From: Roseiarcus sp963770275 | GTDB lineage: Bacteria; Pseudomonadota; Alphaproteobacteria; Rhizobiales; Beijerinckiaceae | DNA: 64,000 nt | NCBI GenBank assembly: GCA_963770275.1 | Contig: CAVYPD010000035.1 | Location: 248,001-312,000, forward strand | Direction: 5' to 3' | In this document: positions 10,527 through 19,765 of the stretch, piece by piece | Layout of the letters: the number at the start of each line of letters is the position of its first letter | How positions within the stretch are numbered: the stretch's first letter is position 1 | Program-made: the position numbers and the translations under genes | The notes under the pieces: model-generated | Seen by the model: the letters and a program-made list of their open reading frames with translations, nothing else | Databases searched by the model: none | Told to the model about the DNA's origin: nothing

Positions 10527-11549
10527 TCAGCGTCTCCCGCCCCGCTGCCGCGAGGCGAGCGCCCAGAGCGCGCGGGTGGCCAGAACCTCGGCGAGTTGTG
10601 TTTCAGTTCGGACGCGGGCGCTGGCCTGCCGGACAGCGGGCAGGCGCTCGGCGATCGACCCTGTCGTCCAACGTTCGGCCTGTTTGGCCAATGCGCGCCG
10701 CGCTGACATCGGCAATTTCACGAATAACGCCTGGCACGCGGCTTCGAACGGCCGGCCCTGATCCATTTCAAGCCTGATTCGATGCAGGAGCGTCAGCCGT
10801 GCGACAAGTCGGATCATCAGATAGTCCGCATCACCCCCGTCGTGGAAGAATCGAGTGACCGACGTCTCGACCGCGGGCAGATCGCCGAGCAACGCGTGGT
10901 CGATGACTTCGTCGAGGTTGGACGGGGCGGCGTCCGCGACGATCGCCTCTACGTCTTCCGCGGTGATTTGCGACTGACCCCGCGCATAGAGCATGAGCTT
11001 CGTGATCTCGCCGCGCGTCGTTCGGCGATCGGCGCCGACCATATGGACGAGCGCCGCCCGCGCGTCCGGCGCGATCGTGAGCCCCGCGGCGCGGGCTTCC
11101 GCGTTGATGAGGGCCTCAAGTGTGCTCGAATCGTCGGCATAGCACTCGATCGACGCCCGTGCGGGCGAACTCTCGAACGCAGCCCTTAAGCCCGTTCCCT
11201 TCTTGAGTTGTCCTGCCTTGATGACAATCGTGCAGTCCGTCGGCGGGCGGGTGAACAGAGGCTCGAGCGCGGGCAGGAGATCGCGTCCCTGCGCGTCGAT
11301 CCAGATCGCCCGGTCGCCGCCGAACATCGAGATCGCATAGGCTTCATCGGCAAGGACGCCCGGATCGCGGGCGACCGCATCGCCCTCGAGGCGCACAAGG
11401 CGCATCGGGTCCGAATCGTCGCCAATGCGGCTGCGAACGATGGCCCTCACCCGTTCGTGCGTAAGTCCCTCGTCGAGCCCGTGAACCAGATAGAAGCGAA
11501 TCTCCTTCGGCAATCGCTGAATGAAGCCGTCAGCGGCGGCGCTGCTCAC
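10527..11549 (-). CDS. holA: DNA polymerase III subunit delta
   Basis: Clamp-loader subunit that opens the beta clamp. The 340-residue protein has the HolA layout: N-terminal FYLVHGLDEGLTHERV (a degenerate P-loop region with no true Walker A), the VRLEGDAVARDPGVLADEA block, IWIDAQGRDLLPAL, a central GADRRTTRGEITKL segment where the family has the GNDLRRLxNELEKL helix, and the C-terminal helical LIRLVARLTLLHRIR collar domain. In many relatives lptE is immediately upstream and parB nearby; here neither is adjacent (parB is about 7.3 kb away). Confidence 0.9.
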   Translation of the reverse strand: MSSAAADGFIQRLPKEIRFYLVHGLDEGLTHERVRAIVRSRIGDDSDPMRLVRLEGDAVARDPGVLADEAYAISMFGGDRAIWIDAQGRDLLPALEPLFTRPPTDCTIVIKAGQLKKGTGLRAAFESSPARASIECYADDSSTLEALINAEARAAGLTIAPDARAALVHMVGADRRTTRGEITKLMLYARGQSQITAEDVEAIVADAAPSNLDEVIDHALLGDLPAVETSVTRFFHDGGDADYLMIRLVARLTLLHRIRLEMDQGRPFEAACQALFVKLPMSARRALAKQAERWTTGSIAERLPAVRQASARVRTETQLAEVLATRALWALASRQRGGRR

Positions 11550-11632
11550 GTGGTCATGGCGTCGCCCTCAACCGCTCGCCTGTCATGCTCGTGAAAGCTG
11601 GGCACTGAGCCAAGCCTTTGCCGAGGCTCTAG

Positions 11633-11652
11633 ATTCCCGCGTGCGCGGGAAT
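11633..11652. repeat. Palindromic intergenic hairpin
   Basis: ATTCCCGCGTGCGCGGGAAT, a perfect 9-base stem with a 2-base loop, followed by GAC. This is the arm of the common ATTCCCGCG...CGCGGGAATGA dispersed palindromes seen in many bacterial spacers. It could end holA-divergent transcription or be a selfish repeat. The rest of the spacer 11550-11803 shows nothing recognisable except the leuB leader. Confidence 0.6.
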
Positions 11653-11803
11653 GACAAGACGGGCGACTGTAATTCCACCTGAAAGCGCGTTGCTCTAGCC
11701 GCCAATGTCGGCTGCGCCGAATTGCGGCCAAGTCAGGCTTTCGCCCACAGGGAAAATCGTCTAGCACACGACCTCGCTTCCCCCTGACATAACGTGACGG
11801 ACC

Positions 11804-12942
11804 ATGGCGACTTTCAAGCTCCTGCTCTTTCCTGGCGACGGCATCGGCCCCGAGGTTATGGCCGAACTCGAGAAGATTATCGATCATTTCAACAGCGAGG
11901 GCGTCGCCAAATTTCGAGATCGAGAAAGGCTTGGTCGGCGGCGGCGCCTACGACACGCATGGAAAGGCGATCAGCGACTCGGACATGGACCTCGCGCAAG
12001 CGGCCGACGCGATCTTCCTGGCGGCGGTCGGCGGTCCGAAATGGGACGGCGTTCCCTATGACGTCCGCCCGGAGGCGGGACTGCTGCGCCTGCGCAAGGA
12101 GCTTGGCCTTTACGCCAATTTGCGGCCGGCGATCTGCTACCCGGCGCTGGCTTCGGCTTCGTCACTCAAGCCCGAGGTGGTCGAAGGGCTCGACATCATG
12201 ATCGTGCGCGAGCTCACCGGCGGCGTCTATTTCGGCGAGCCCAAGCAAATCACGGACCTTGGCAACGGTCAGCGAGCGCGCGATCGACACCCAGGTCTAT
12301 GACACCTACGAAATCGAGCGGATCGGACGGACGGCCTTCGAGCTGGCGCGCAACCGCGGCAACAGGGTCACCTCAGCCGAGAAGCGCAATGTGATGAAGT
12401 CCGGCGTGCTCTGGAACGAGGTCATGACGGCCCTGCACAAACGCGAGTTTTCGGACGTCAAGCTCGAGCATCAGCTCGCCGACGCGCTTGGCATGCAGCT
12501 TGTCCGCTGGCCGAAGCAATTCGACGTCATCGTCACCGACAATCTGTTCGGCGACATGCTGTCCGATGTCGCGGCGATGTTGACCGGCTCGCTTGGCATG
12601 CTGCCTTCCGCCTCGCTCGGCGACGTCGATCCGAAGAGCGGCCGGCGCAAGGCGCTCTATGAGCCGGTTCACGGATCGGCGCCCGACATCGCCGGCAAGG
12701 GAGTCGCCAACCCGATCGCGATGATCGGGTCGTTCGGCATGGCCTTGCGCTATTCCTTCGGACTTCATGCCGCCGCCGACCGGCTCGACGCGGCAATCGC
12801 CGGCGTGCTCGCCTCTGGGTTCCGAACCGCCGACATCCGCGGCGAGGAAGGCGCCACGGTGTCGACGAGCGAAATGGGCGACGCGATCGTCAAGGAGCTG
12901 GCGCAACAGGCCACCGAAAGCGTCACCGACGAAGAGAACTAG
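11804..12942 (+). CDS. leuB: 3-isopropylmalate dehydrogenase, frameshifted
   Basis: Third enzyme of leucine synthesis, an NAD-dependent oxidative decarboxylase. Three frames join into one protein of about 378 residues: LLLFPGDGIGPEVMAE, then GGGAYDTHGKAISDSD with VGGPKWD and the ANLRPAICYP block, then RNVMKSGVLWNEVM, the VTDNLFGDMLSD metal site, and YEPVHGSAPDIAGKGVANP for NAD binding. The first break is an extra T at about 11909-11911 (AAATTTCGAG for AAATTCGAG); the second lies at about 12262-12275. Both are +1. leuCD are not in the window. Confidence 0.9.
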
Positions 12943-13106
12943 CCGGCCTTCCAACCCGGGGAGGCCAGTGTCGAGGGTGAGGGATGTTAGCGTCGGGAAT
13001 GCCTTCCGGAGGACACAGTTCCTTTACGAAGTGGGCGCGCGCCAGGAACGCTGAGCTTGCATCTCCCCTTCCTCCTCTATAACAAACGATCTGTTCGGCA
13101 AAGAGA

Positions 13107-13119
13107 ACAGACTGTCTGT
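13107..13119. promoter_or_regulatory. Perfect palindrome ahead of metX (possible operator)
   Basis: ACAGACTGTCTGT, a 6+1+6 palindrome, directly upstream of metX. A weaker partner, AACGATCTGTTC at 13084-13095 on the other side of a short spacer, resembles its inverse, so two half-sites may face each other. Such spaced dyads are typical of TetR-type operators. I looked for a SAM-II riboswitch, which many alphaproteobacteria have here, and did not see one. Confidence 0.4.
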
Positions 13120-14318
13120 TGTTGAAGGTTGAGAAGGCGGGATCGTTGGGGGACCTCGGAGCGCTTCTGACCGGCGCGGTCACGCAATCCGTTTCGCCGG
13201 ATAGCCTTACGCTGGGCTTGAGCTCCAATTCCCCGCTGCGAATGGATTCGGGGGCAGCGCTGGCGCCGCTGACCGTCGCCTACCAGACCTACGGCGCTCT
13301 CAACGGGGCGAAATCCAACGCTATTCTCCTTTGCCACGCTCTGACCGGCGACCAGCATGTCGCGAATCCGCACCCGGTCACCGGCCGACCGGGCTGGTGG
13401 GAGACCATGGTCGGCCCTGGCAAACCGTTCGACACCGATCGGTTTTTCATAATCTGCTCGAACGTCCTTGGCGGCTGCATGGGATCGACGGGTCCCGCGT
13501 CCCTCAATCCGGAAACAGGCGAGCCCTACGGCCTCGACTTTCCGATTGTGACGATCGCCGACATGGTGCGGGCGCAGGCGCTTCTGATCGACCATCTCGG
13601 CATCGACACGCTGCTTTGCGTGGCCGGCGGTTCGATGGGCGGCATGCAGGTGCTGCAATGGGCCGCGACCTATCCCGATCGCGTCTTCGCCGCTCTGCCC
13701 ATCGCGACGGCGGCGCGCCATTCTTCGCAGAACATCGCCTTCCACGAGGTCGGCCGACAGGCGATCATGGCCGACCCGGATTGGCGGCACGGGCGCTATC
13801 TGGTCGAGGGCACGAGGCCCGGCAAGGGCCTCGGCGTCGCGCGCATGGCGGCCCACATAACCTATCTCTCCGAGAGCGCGCTGCATCGCAAGTTCGGACG
13901 CAATCTCCAGGACCGCGCGGCGCGCACCTTCTCCTTCGACGCGGACTTTCAGGTCGAATCCTACCTGCGTCACCAGGGCGCGATCTTCGTCGAGCGCTTC
14001 GATCCGAATTCCTATCTCTACATGACGCGGGCGATGGACTATTTCGACCTCGCCGCGGACTATGGCGGATCGCTTGCGAACGCCTTCAAGGGCTCGCGGA
14101 CACGGTTCTGCGTCGTCTCCTTCACCTCCGACTGGCTCTTTCCCACGAGCGACTCGCGCGCCACCGTGCGCGCGCTGAACGCCGGCGGCGCTTCGGTTTC
14201 CTTCGTCGAGATCGAGACCGATCGCGGGCATGACGCCTTCCTGCTCGACGTCCCCGAACTCATCGACACGACGAAAGGCTTCATCGACGCGGCCGCGCGC
14301 GCCAGAGGCGTCGATTGA
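13119..14318 (+). CDS. metX: Homoserine O-acetyltransferase (MetX)
   Basis: Acylates homoserine in methionine synthesis. Alpha/beta-hydrolase fold: PLTVAYQTYGALN, NAILLCHALTGDQHVA, the nucleophile elbow GGSMGGMQVLQW near residue 170, an aspartate in SFTSDWLFP, and the catalytic histidine in DRGHDAFLLD. The frame opens at TTG 13119, which overlaps the palindrome; TTG 13146, preceded by GAGAAGG at 13129-13135, may be the true start and would keep the operator outside the gene. Either gives a family-size protein of about 390-399 residues. It overlaps metW by TTGA, and the two are the usual functional pair. Confidence 0.92.
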   Translation: MLKVEKAGSLGDLGALLTGAVTQSVSPDSLTLGLSSNSPLRMDSGAALAPLTVAYQTYGALNGAKSNAILLCHALTGDQHVANPHPVTGRPGWWETMVGPGKPFDTDRFFIICSNVLGGCMGSTGPASLNPETGEPYGLDFPIVTIADMVRAQALLIDHLGIDTLLCVAGGSMGGMQVLQWAATYPDRVFAALPIATAARHSSQNIAFHEVGRQAIMADPDWRHGRYLVEGTRPGKGLGVARMAAHITYLSESALHRKFGRNLQDRAARTFSFDADFQVESYLRHQGAIFVERFDPNSYLYMTRAMDYFDLAADYGGSLANAFKGSRTRFCVVSFTSDWLFPTSDSRATVRALNAGGASVSFVEIETDRGHDAFLLDVPELIDTTKGFIDAAARARGVD

Positions 14319-14945
14319 ACTTTGCTCGACCTCACGCTCCGCCGCGCGTCGACCTGTTGCGCATGGCGGAACTTGTCGCGCCTAAGTCCCGCGTGCTCGA
14401 CGTCGGCTGCGGCGATGGCGCCTTGCTGCGCCTCTTGGCCGAAGAGCGAAGCGTCGACGGCCGGGGCATCGAACTCTCGCAGCAAGGCGTGAACGACTGC
14501 GTCGCCAAGGGGTTGTCGGTGATTCAGGGCGACGCCGACGCTGATCTCGTCGATTACCCGGACGACGCGTTCGACTACGTCATCCTGTCGCAGACGTTGC
14601 AGGCCACGCGCCAGCCTCGCGTCGTGCTCGAACACATGCTGCGCATCGGCCGCCGCGCCATCGTTTCCGTGCCGAATTTCGGCCATTGGCGCATCCGGGC
14701 CCAGGTCGCCTTCGGGGGCCGCATGCCGGTGACGGAGAGCCTTTCTCATTCCTGGTACGACACGCCGAACATCCACTTCTGCACCATCGCCGACTTTGTC
14801 ACGCTGGCGCGCGAGGTCGGCGCGACGATCGACAAGAGCGTCGCGCTTGATCTCGCGGGCCGAGCCGCTGCATCGGATGTTCTCGCCATGGGCCTGGAAT
14901 CTGCTGGGCGATCAGGCGATTTTTCTTCTGCATCGCAAGCGCTGA
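14315..14945 (+). CDS. metW: Methionine biosynthesis protein MetW, frameshifted
   Basis: SAM-methyltransferase-fold partner of MetX. The first frame (TTG at 14315) gives RVLDVGCGDGALLRLL, QGDADADLVDYPDDAFDYV, LSQTLQATRQPRVVLEHML, and VSVPNFGHWRIRAQ. Near 14850-14865 it shifts by +1 and continues to LHRMFSPWAWNLLGDQAIFL, stopping at 14943-14945. Repaired length is about 209 residues, as in other MetW proteins. MetW is thought to activate or stabilise MetX in proteobacteria; this is family knowledge. Confidence 0.88.
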
Positions 14946-15014
14946 CGCCGCGCGCGTTGACAGCGTCCTCGCCGCGCCGTCAATTGTCGGCTGTTTGCAA
15001 GGAGCCTCCTCCCG

Positions 15015-16182
15015 ATGCCGATCCGCTCCGCCATCAACGACCTCGTTCCCGAAGTCCGGACGTGGCGCCGGGAGCTCCATCAGAATCCCGAGATCATGTA
15101 TGACGTCGAGGAGACCGCGAAATTCGTCGCCGACCGCCTTCGCGCTTTCGGCTGCGACGAGGTGAAAACGGCCATCGGCCGCACCGGCGTGGTCGGCGTC
15201 ATCCGGGGAGCCAAGGGATCGAGTTCGCGTTCGATCGGGCTGCGCGCGGATATGGACGCGCTGCCGATCGAAGAAGAGACCAACCTCCCCTATCGCTCCA
15301 AGGTCCGGGGCAAGATGCACGCCTGTGGCCACGATGGGCATACGGCGATGCTGCTCGGCGCGGCGCAGCGCCTCGCGCAGACACGCGACTTCGCCGGCAA
15401 CGCTGTCGTCATCTTCCAACCCGCCGAGGAGGGTGGCGCGGGCGCGATGGCGATGATCGACGACGGACTGATGGATACGTTCGGCATCGAGCAAGTCTAC
15501 GGCATGCACAATTGGCCTGGCGCGCCGGTTGGCTCCTTCGGTCTTCGCAAGGGTCCGCTGATGGCCTCGGCCGATGAGATCACGATCACGATCGAAGGCA
15601 AGGGCGGGCACGGAGCGATGCCGCATCAAGGCATCGACCCGGTCGTCGTTGGCGCGCAGATCGTGACCGCCTTGCAGACCATCGCGTCGCGCAATGTCGA
15701 TCCGCTCGATTCCTGCGTCGTCTCGATCACGCGCTTTCAGGCCGGCACGGCCAATAACATCATCCCGCAATCGGCTTGGCTGAACGGGACGGTGCGCACG
15801 CTGAAAGCCGCGACCCGCGACCTGGTCGAAAAGCGAATCCACGAGATCGCCGCCGGTCTTGCCGAAGCGAGCGGGGCGAGCGCGCGCGTCGAGTATCGTC
15901 GCGGCTATCCCCCGACCATCAATCATGCGGCGCAGACCGATTTCGCCGCGAGCGTTGCGCGCAAGGTCGCAGGCGACGCCCATGTCGATGCGAACGCGCC
16001 CCCGACCATGGGCGTCGGAGGACTTTTCCTTCATGCTCGAGGCGCGCCCGGGCGCGTTTATCTTCGTCGGCAACGGCGACAGCGCGACGCTGCATCACCC
16101 CTCATATGACTTCAACGACGAGGTTCTGCCCTACGGCATGAGCTATTGGGTCGAGCTGGTCGAGACGGCGCTCGCGCCCTAG
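15015..16182 (+). CDS. M20 family amidohydrolase (hippurate-hydrolase type), frameshifted
   Basis: Cytosolic metallohydrolase of the M20D amidohydrolase group. Visible blocks: RRELHQNPEIMYD (N-terminal family mark), LRADMDALPIEEETNLPY, KMHACGHDGHTAMLLGA with its metal-binding cysteine/histidines, FQPAEEGGAGAMAMIDDGL with the metal and base glutamates, YGMHNWPG, and the dimerisation-domain GKGGHGAMPHQG. A +1 break at about 16012-16018 separates the last 55 residues, which contain AEDFSFMLEARPG and HHPSYDFND. Repaired length is about 388 residues. Substrate (N-acyl amino acid or indole amide) cannot be read from sequence. Confidence 0.87.
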
Positions 16183-16189
16183 TCGCGCT

Positions 16190-16280
16190 TCCCTTCTCCC
16201 TCCGGGAGAAGGTGGCCGGCTTAGCCTGCCGGATAAGGGGAACCCTCACCCCGGCCCTCTCCCGTTGGAGAGGGGAACGG
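16190..16280. repeat. CCTTCTCCC/GGGAGAAGG dispersed palindrome
   Basis: Just after the amidohydrolase stop lies CCCTTCTCCCTCCGGGAGAAGG, a hairpin, followed about 40 bases later by GGCCCTCTCCCGTTGGAGAGGG, a second one. This is the familiar paired-hairpin spacer repeat of GC-rich proteobacteria. It may act as a transcription end for the upstream gene. Confidence 0.6.
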
Positions 16281-16330
16281 AACCTCCCGCCGCTCCGGCC
16301 CGGACAGATACAACCTATCGGCGAGTGCCG

Positions 16331-16450
16331 TCCAAATAAATCCAAGGAAAACCAAAGGAATCCAAGTAAAAAAGCTTGCATTTCCTTGTTTTTCCTTGGC
16401 CTAATCGAGGCTTTTCAATGGGTTACAGCGAATCCAAATAAAAAAATTCT
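16331..16450 (+). repeat. AT-rich dispersed repeat, copy B
   Basis: The left part has CCAAGGAAAACCAAAGGAA (16342-16360) facing TTTCCTTGTTTTTCCTTGG (16381-16399), an imperfect inverted repeat around an AAGCTT. The core follows at 16403-16425 (GGCTTTTCAATGGGTTA at its right end), then a tail AATCCAAATAAAAAAATTC. Base composition is far lower in GC than the neighbouring genes. The core translates to IEAFQWVTANPN in one frame, and copy C to IETFQWVKADSN, but no copy sits in a credible gene. Confidence 0.7.
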
Positions 16451-16557
16451 TTCCGGCGCCAACTCGCGTTCCAGGTTGTGAATTAAAGCGCTTTATCGGC
16501 CTTCCAAGACCGCATCCTCTGAGCCTCTAAAGCGTATTGCATTTGGGTCGAACCAGC

Positions 16558-16650
16558 GTCGTCATTGCGAGCGAAGCGAAGCAATCCAGGGAACGCAGGG
16601 CGCCTCGCGACTCCTGGATCGCCCCGTTGCTGCGCTCCTCGCGATGACGA
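16558..16650. repeat. Dispersed palindromic element (GTCATTGCGAG type)
   Basis: Begins CGTCATTGCGAGCGAAGCG, contains AGCAATCCAG and a mirrored CTGGATCGC, and ends CTCGCGATGACGAC, so its ends are inverted repeats. A related, diverged copy lies at about 24764-24895 (CGTCATCGCGAG ... CTCGCAATGACG). Elements with these ends are common in alphaproteobacterial spacers. No open frame of interest lies inside. Confidence 0.6.
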
Positions 16651-16990
16651 CTCGAACAATTCGCCTGCTCTACCCCTCGTTCCGCTGGGCGCCGCCAATC
16701 CGACGCGATGCACGTCCCCCCACAGAGGGGCTGGTGCCTAACGCTATCAATTCTGCCAAAATGCAGGAGCCCCTTGTCGCCGCGAAGTTGCCGTGCCGAC
16801 GGAAAAGACATTAGCACGGATTGTGGTTTTCGAAAAGGTTTTGTCGCTTCCTTGCCTCTGCAAATTGGAGGGCAATCCAAAGCGCAGGTCGAAGCGGGTT
16901 TCGCGAGGCGCCGAGCGAGACCTCTATCGAGCGCAACGTTCCGAAGCCCGGATGCAGCAAGCGGCGCCTGGGATCGGGAGGAACGCCACC
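16651..16990. other. Spacer without recognised gene
   Basis: Between the palindromic element and the small DUF1059-like gene. Frames are open by chance in this GC-rich stretch but none shows a domain or a good ribosome binding site. Nothing further seen. Confidence 0.4.
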
Positions 16991-17098
16991 ATGAAAACCA
17001 TGACATGCAAAGATCCGGGCGGGCCCTGCATGTCCGCCGAAACGTGGGACGACATGGCGAAGCTCCACGACGAAACACATCATCGTCAAACGCTCTGA
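16991..17098 (+). CDS. Very small DUF1059-like protein, 35 aa
   Basis: Starts at an ATG preceded by GGGAGGA at 16977-16983, a strong ribosome binding site with eight-base spacing. The protein begins MKTMTCKDPGGPCMSAETW and continues with a DDMAKLHDETHH helix. The start MKTMTC, then K-x-x-GG-x-C, then an A-x-T segment and a histidine-rich helix match the opening of DUF1059 proteins, which have about 55-80 residues. Here the protein is shorter and stops right after the HDETHH helix. Function of DUF1059 is unknown. The frame is open upstream, but the binding site decides for this start. Confidence 0.5.
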   Translation: MKTMTCKDPGGPCMSAETWDDMAKLHDETHHRQTL

Positions 17099-17403
17099 TG
17101 TCGGCACATCCTGCGTAATACAGACGCATTATTGAGCATAAGTTTGCGTTTTTAAGAAGATTTGGCCCTCTTTCGCGAGCGCCCCTCTCTGAATTTTTGG
17201 TCGGACTCGTCCCGCCCATCCAGGCCGAGATCCAGCGTCAAGGCTAAGAGAAATCCAGCGGGGCATCGGCCTGCAGTTAAATGCTCAAAACCAGATTGCC
17301 TGGGGCCCGAGCCATGAACGCGCTCTCGGGATCTTCGGTTGTCAGGGGCCGAAATTGCTCGACACGTATGCCATCAAAATTGTGGCCGCGAGAAAGAGCC
17401 TAA
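17099..17403. other. Spacer without recognised gene
   Basis: Moderately AT-rich around 17110-17165. Nothing recognised beyond chance open frames. It holds the ends of the small DUF1059-like gene and, from the other side, of the RraA-like gene. Confidence 0.4.
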
Positions 17404-18090
17404 TCACAACACCCCAAACGTCTCGAATGCCTCCCGCGCGCCCATGCCTTGGCGGATGGCGATCGCGACCCGGTTCTCGGTTGACGCCTTTTCGAGCGCC
17501 GCTTCGATCGCCTCGGCCGCGACTTCCGAGGGGATGACCAGGACGCCCTCGCGGTCGCCGAAGATGAGATCGCCGGGCGCAATCCGGACCCCCTCGATCT
17601 CAATGCTCACGCGAAAGTCGATCACTTTGCCGCGCGGCCCCTGGTCTTGCGCGTATATTCCGCGGCTGAAGGTCGGAAAGCCAAGCGCCTCGATCCCAGC
17701 CGCATCGCGAACGAAGCCATTGAGGACCGCGCCGGCGGCGCGCAGGTATCGCGCGCGGGTCGACATCAATTCGCCCCAGAACGCGTACCGAAACGACCCG
17801 CCGGTGGCGACATAGACCTCGTTCGGGCGGAGATCGTCGAGCGCCTCCAGCATCAGGCCGAACGGCTTTGCGCCGACGCCGCCGGGCGATCGGACGCTGT
17901 CGTCGAAGATGTCGGCCTCGAGGACGGGCATGGCCCGGCCGACAAACTTCATGTCAGGCTTGAGCGGTCCGATGGCCTGCGGCAGGAACTGGCGCCGCCA
18001 TCCCATCTTGTCCAACACGTCGCCCACGACCGCCGTGAACAGCTTGTCGCGGAGGTTCGAGAAGACGACGTCTTCCTCCATCCTGGCCAT
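17404..18090 (-). CDS. RraA-family protein (aldolase-like)
   Basis: Intact 228-residue protein of the RraA/HMG-aldolase fold. The ATG at 18090 follows AGGAG with seven-base spacing. Blocks seen: TAVVGDVLDKMGW near residue 18, GRAMPVLEADIFDD near 50, NGFVRDAAGIEALGFPTFSRG near 125 with the family's G-x-x-R-D substrate/metal residues, and GDLIFGDREGVLVIPSEVA near 180. Family members act either as 4-hydroxy-4-methyl-2-oxoglutarate aldolases or as RNase E regulators; the residues seen favour an aldolase-like enzyme, but neighbours give no pathway. Confidence 0.8.
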   Translation of the reverse strand: MARMEEDVVFSNLRDKLFTAVVGDVLDKMGWRRQFLPQAIGPLKPDMKFVGRAMPVLEADIFDDSVRSPGGVGAKPFGLMLEALDDLRPNEVYVATGGSFRYAFWGELMSTRARYLRAAGAVLNGFVRDAAGIEALGFPTFSRGIYAQDQGPRGKVIDFRVSIEIEGVRIAPGDLIFGDREGVLVIPSEVAAEAIEAALEKASTENRVAIAIRQGMGAREAFETFGVL

Positions 18091-18216
18091 TTTTTGCTCC
18101 TGAGCGGCAGCGAATACGCGGAGTCTTGCGCTTAAACCTCAAGCGGTATCATTGCCACCCTTGCGGGCTACGGCGATCTAATCAAGATTGAGGCCGACGT
18201 TGCCGACGAGGCCGCC

Positions 18217-18727
18217 ATGCCGAACATCAATAGACCGTCGCTGAAGCATAAAACCAACTTCAAAACCAAAGACGGGGATCGATGGCTGGCGTTTGAGGAC
18301 GACGCTCAGATCAATCAGGTGATTGAAGCCTTCATGGTCATCAACAGCAAGGTCATCTGGGACAAAACGATCCTGAAGAGCTGCAACAGGGCCTTTTGTA
18401 ACCTCCCGGGCGGCAAGGATTTCGCCGCCGTGTGGAGGGACCCGGGCATCTTTGTCAGCTTCAATCCCAATTCCGACCCTTCCCTCGCTGGGATCACTTT
18501 CAAAAAAGACATCGCGATCTCGTCGTGGATATTCAGAGAATCCTAATTATGCGCGGTTCATCGCGGGAGCGCTTGTGCACGAGCTGGCGCATGTCAACGG
18601 CGCGCCGGGCGGCATGGTGAGCAAGGCTGCCGAGGCAACGCTGCCGCCGTGCGGCTTCGACGACCTGTTTAATCCGGCGATCGTCGGGATGAACAGCTGG
18701 CGCCCGGTTAGAATCGAGATGGGTTGA
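18217..18727 (+). CDS. Uncharacterised protein with HELAH zinc-protease motif, frameshifted
   Basis: I do not recognise the family. The first frame begins MPNINRPSLKHKTNFKTKDG and runs to a GITFKKDIAISSWIF segment; between about 18490 and 18536 it shifts by +1 and continues ENPNYARFIAGALVHELAHVNGAPGG, ending PCGFDDLFNPAIVG and IEMG at 18725-18727. HELAH is a classic HExxH zinc site in a helix, preceded by a strand (DIAISSWIF), the usual order in small metallopeptidases. A third ligand could be a later acidic residue or the KAAEATLPP region. No signal peptide. Repaired length is about 169 residues. Codon use is less GC-biased than the neighbours, which may point to recent acquisition. Confidence 0.55.
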
Positions 18728-18861
18728 AACGACCGACTTTTCGCGAAGCGCCCGCTCAGGTGGTCTCCGAGAAACGATCGTCCGATCCCGCGCGCCGATA
18801 GGCAGGATCGCTGCGTCCGCGACTGGATACAGGGAGGCCGACCGCAGTTCGGGCGTTGGCG

Positions 18862-19743
18862 CTACGCCGACTGGCAAAGCCGGCGGCAGAAGTCGTCGAG
18901 CTGATCGAAATCCCGGAAGGCGATGCGGATTTCACCGCTCTCCCCGCCATGTCGAATCGTCACCTTCGTTCCGAGCGCGAGCGCAAGCTTCTCCTGGAGC
19001 GCGCGCGTGTCGGCGTCGACCGGGGGTGCGCCCTTCCGCGGACGGGTGGTCTTGCCGGAATTTTCGCCCAGGCGTTCGATGTCCCGGACCGTCATGCCCT
19101 CGGCGACGATGCGGTTGGCGACCGCGTCCGGGTCCGCAACCGCCAGCAGGGCGCGCGCGTGCCCGGCCGAGATTTTTCCCCCGGCCAGGAGGCCGCGCGT
19201 GTGCTCGGGCAGATTGGTCAGGCGAAGCGTGTTTGCGACGTGGCTGCGGCTTTTGCTGACGACGCGGGCGATGTCGCCGTGCGAATAGCCATAATCGGCG
19301 CCAAGATGGGCGTAGCCGGCAGCTTCCTCGAGCGCGTTCAGGTCAGAGCGTTGCACATTCTCGACGATGGCGATCTCAAGCGCTTCGCGGTCCCCCGCCT
19401 CAACGATGATGACGGGGAGCTCGTGCAGCCCTGCCCGCTGGGCGGCGCGCCAGCGACGCTCGCCTGCGATGATTTCGTACGCGTCGGCGACGCCCGAGAT
19501 GGCGCGAACGACAATCGGCTGGATGATCCCGCGCTCCTTTATCGAAGCGGCGAGTTCGTCGAGCTCCGAATCGTCGAATCGTTTTCGCGGGTTGCGTGGA
19601 TTGGGGCGCAGGAACTCGATCGGCGTCTGGCGCGTCCCGCGCGAGATTTCGGCATGCGGCGGGTTCGCCCCGCCCAGCAAGGCGGCGAGCCCTCGCCCGA
19701 GGCGAGGCCGGTTTTCGGTGCGGGCGACTGCGTCTTCGGCCAT
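18862..19743 (-). CDS. parB: Chromosome partitioning protein ParB
   Basis: CTPase and parS-binding protein that spreads from parS and loads SMC. The 293-residue protein has the N-terminal LGRGLAALLGG ParA-interaction motif, the NPRNPRKRF segment, the C-loop AGERRWRAAQRAGL, the arginine/CTP-binding VENVQRSDLNALEEA block near 130, a helix-turn-helix with SKSRSHVANTLRLTNLP, and the short C-terminal dimer domain. The expected sites, two parS, lie 1.4 and 3.5 kb upstream of the gene. Spacing to parA is 22 bases. Confidence 0.95.
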   Translation of the reverse strand: MAEDAVARTENRPRLGRGLAALLGGANPPHAEISRGTRQTPIEFLRPNPRNPRKRFDDSELDELAASIKERGIIQPIVVRAISGVADAYEIIAGERRWRAAQRAGLHELPVIIVEAGDREALEIAIVENVQRSDLNALEEAAGYAHLGADYGYSHGDIARVVSKSRSHVANTLRLTNLPEHTRGLLAGGKISAGHARALLAVADPDAVANRIVAEGMTVRDIERLGENSGKTTRPRKGAPPVDADTRALQEKLALALGTKVTIRHGGESGEIRIAFRDFDQLDDFCRRLCQSA

Positions 19744-19765
19744 GGATCCTTCCCTCGGGTTCTAT

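Noticed and set aside
12943..13118. SAM-II riboswitch upstream of metX
   Set aside because: Expected by analogy, but the pseudoknot consensus blocks were not found on the plus strand.
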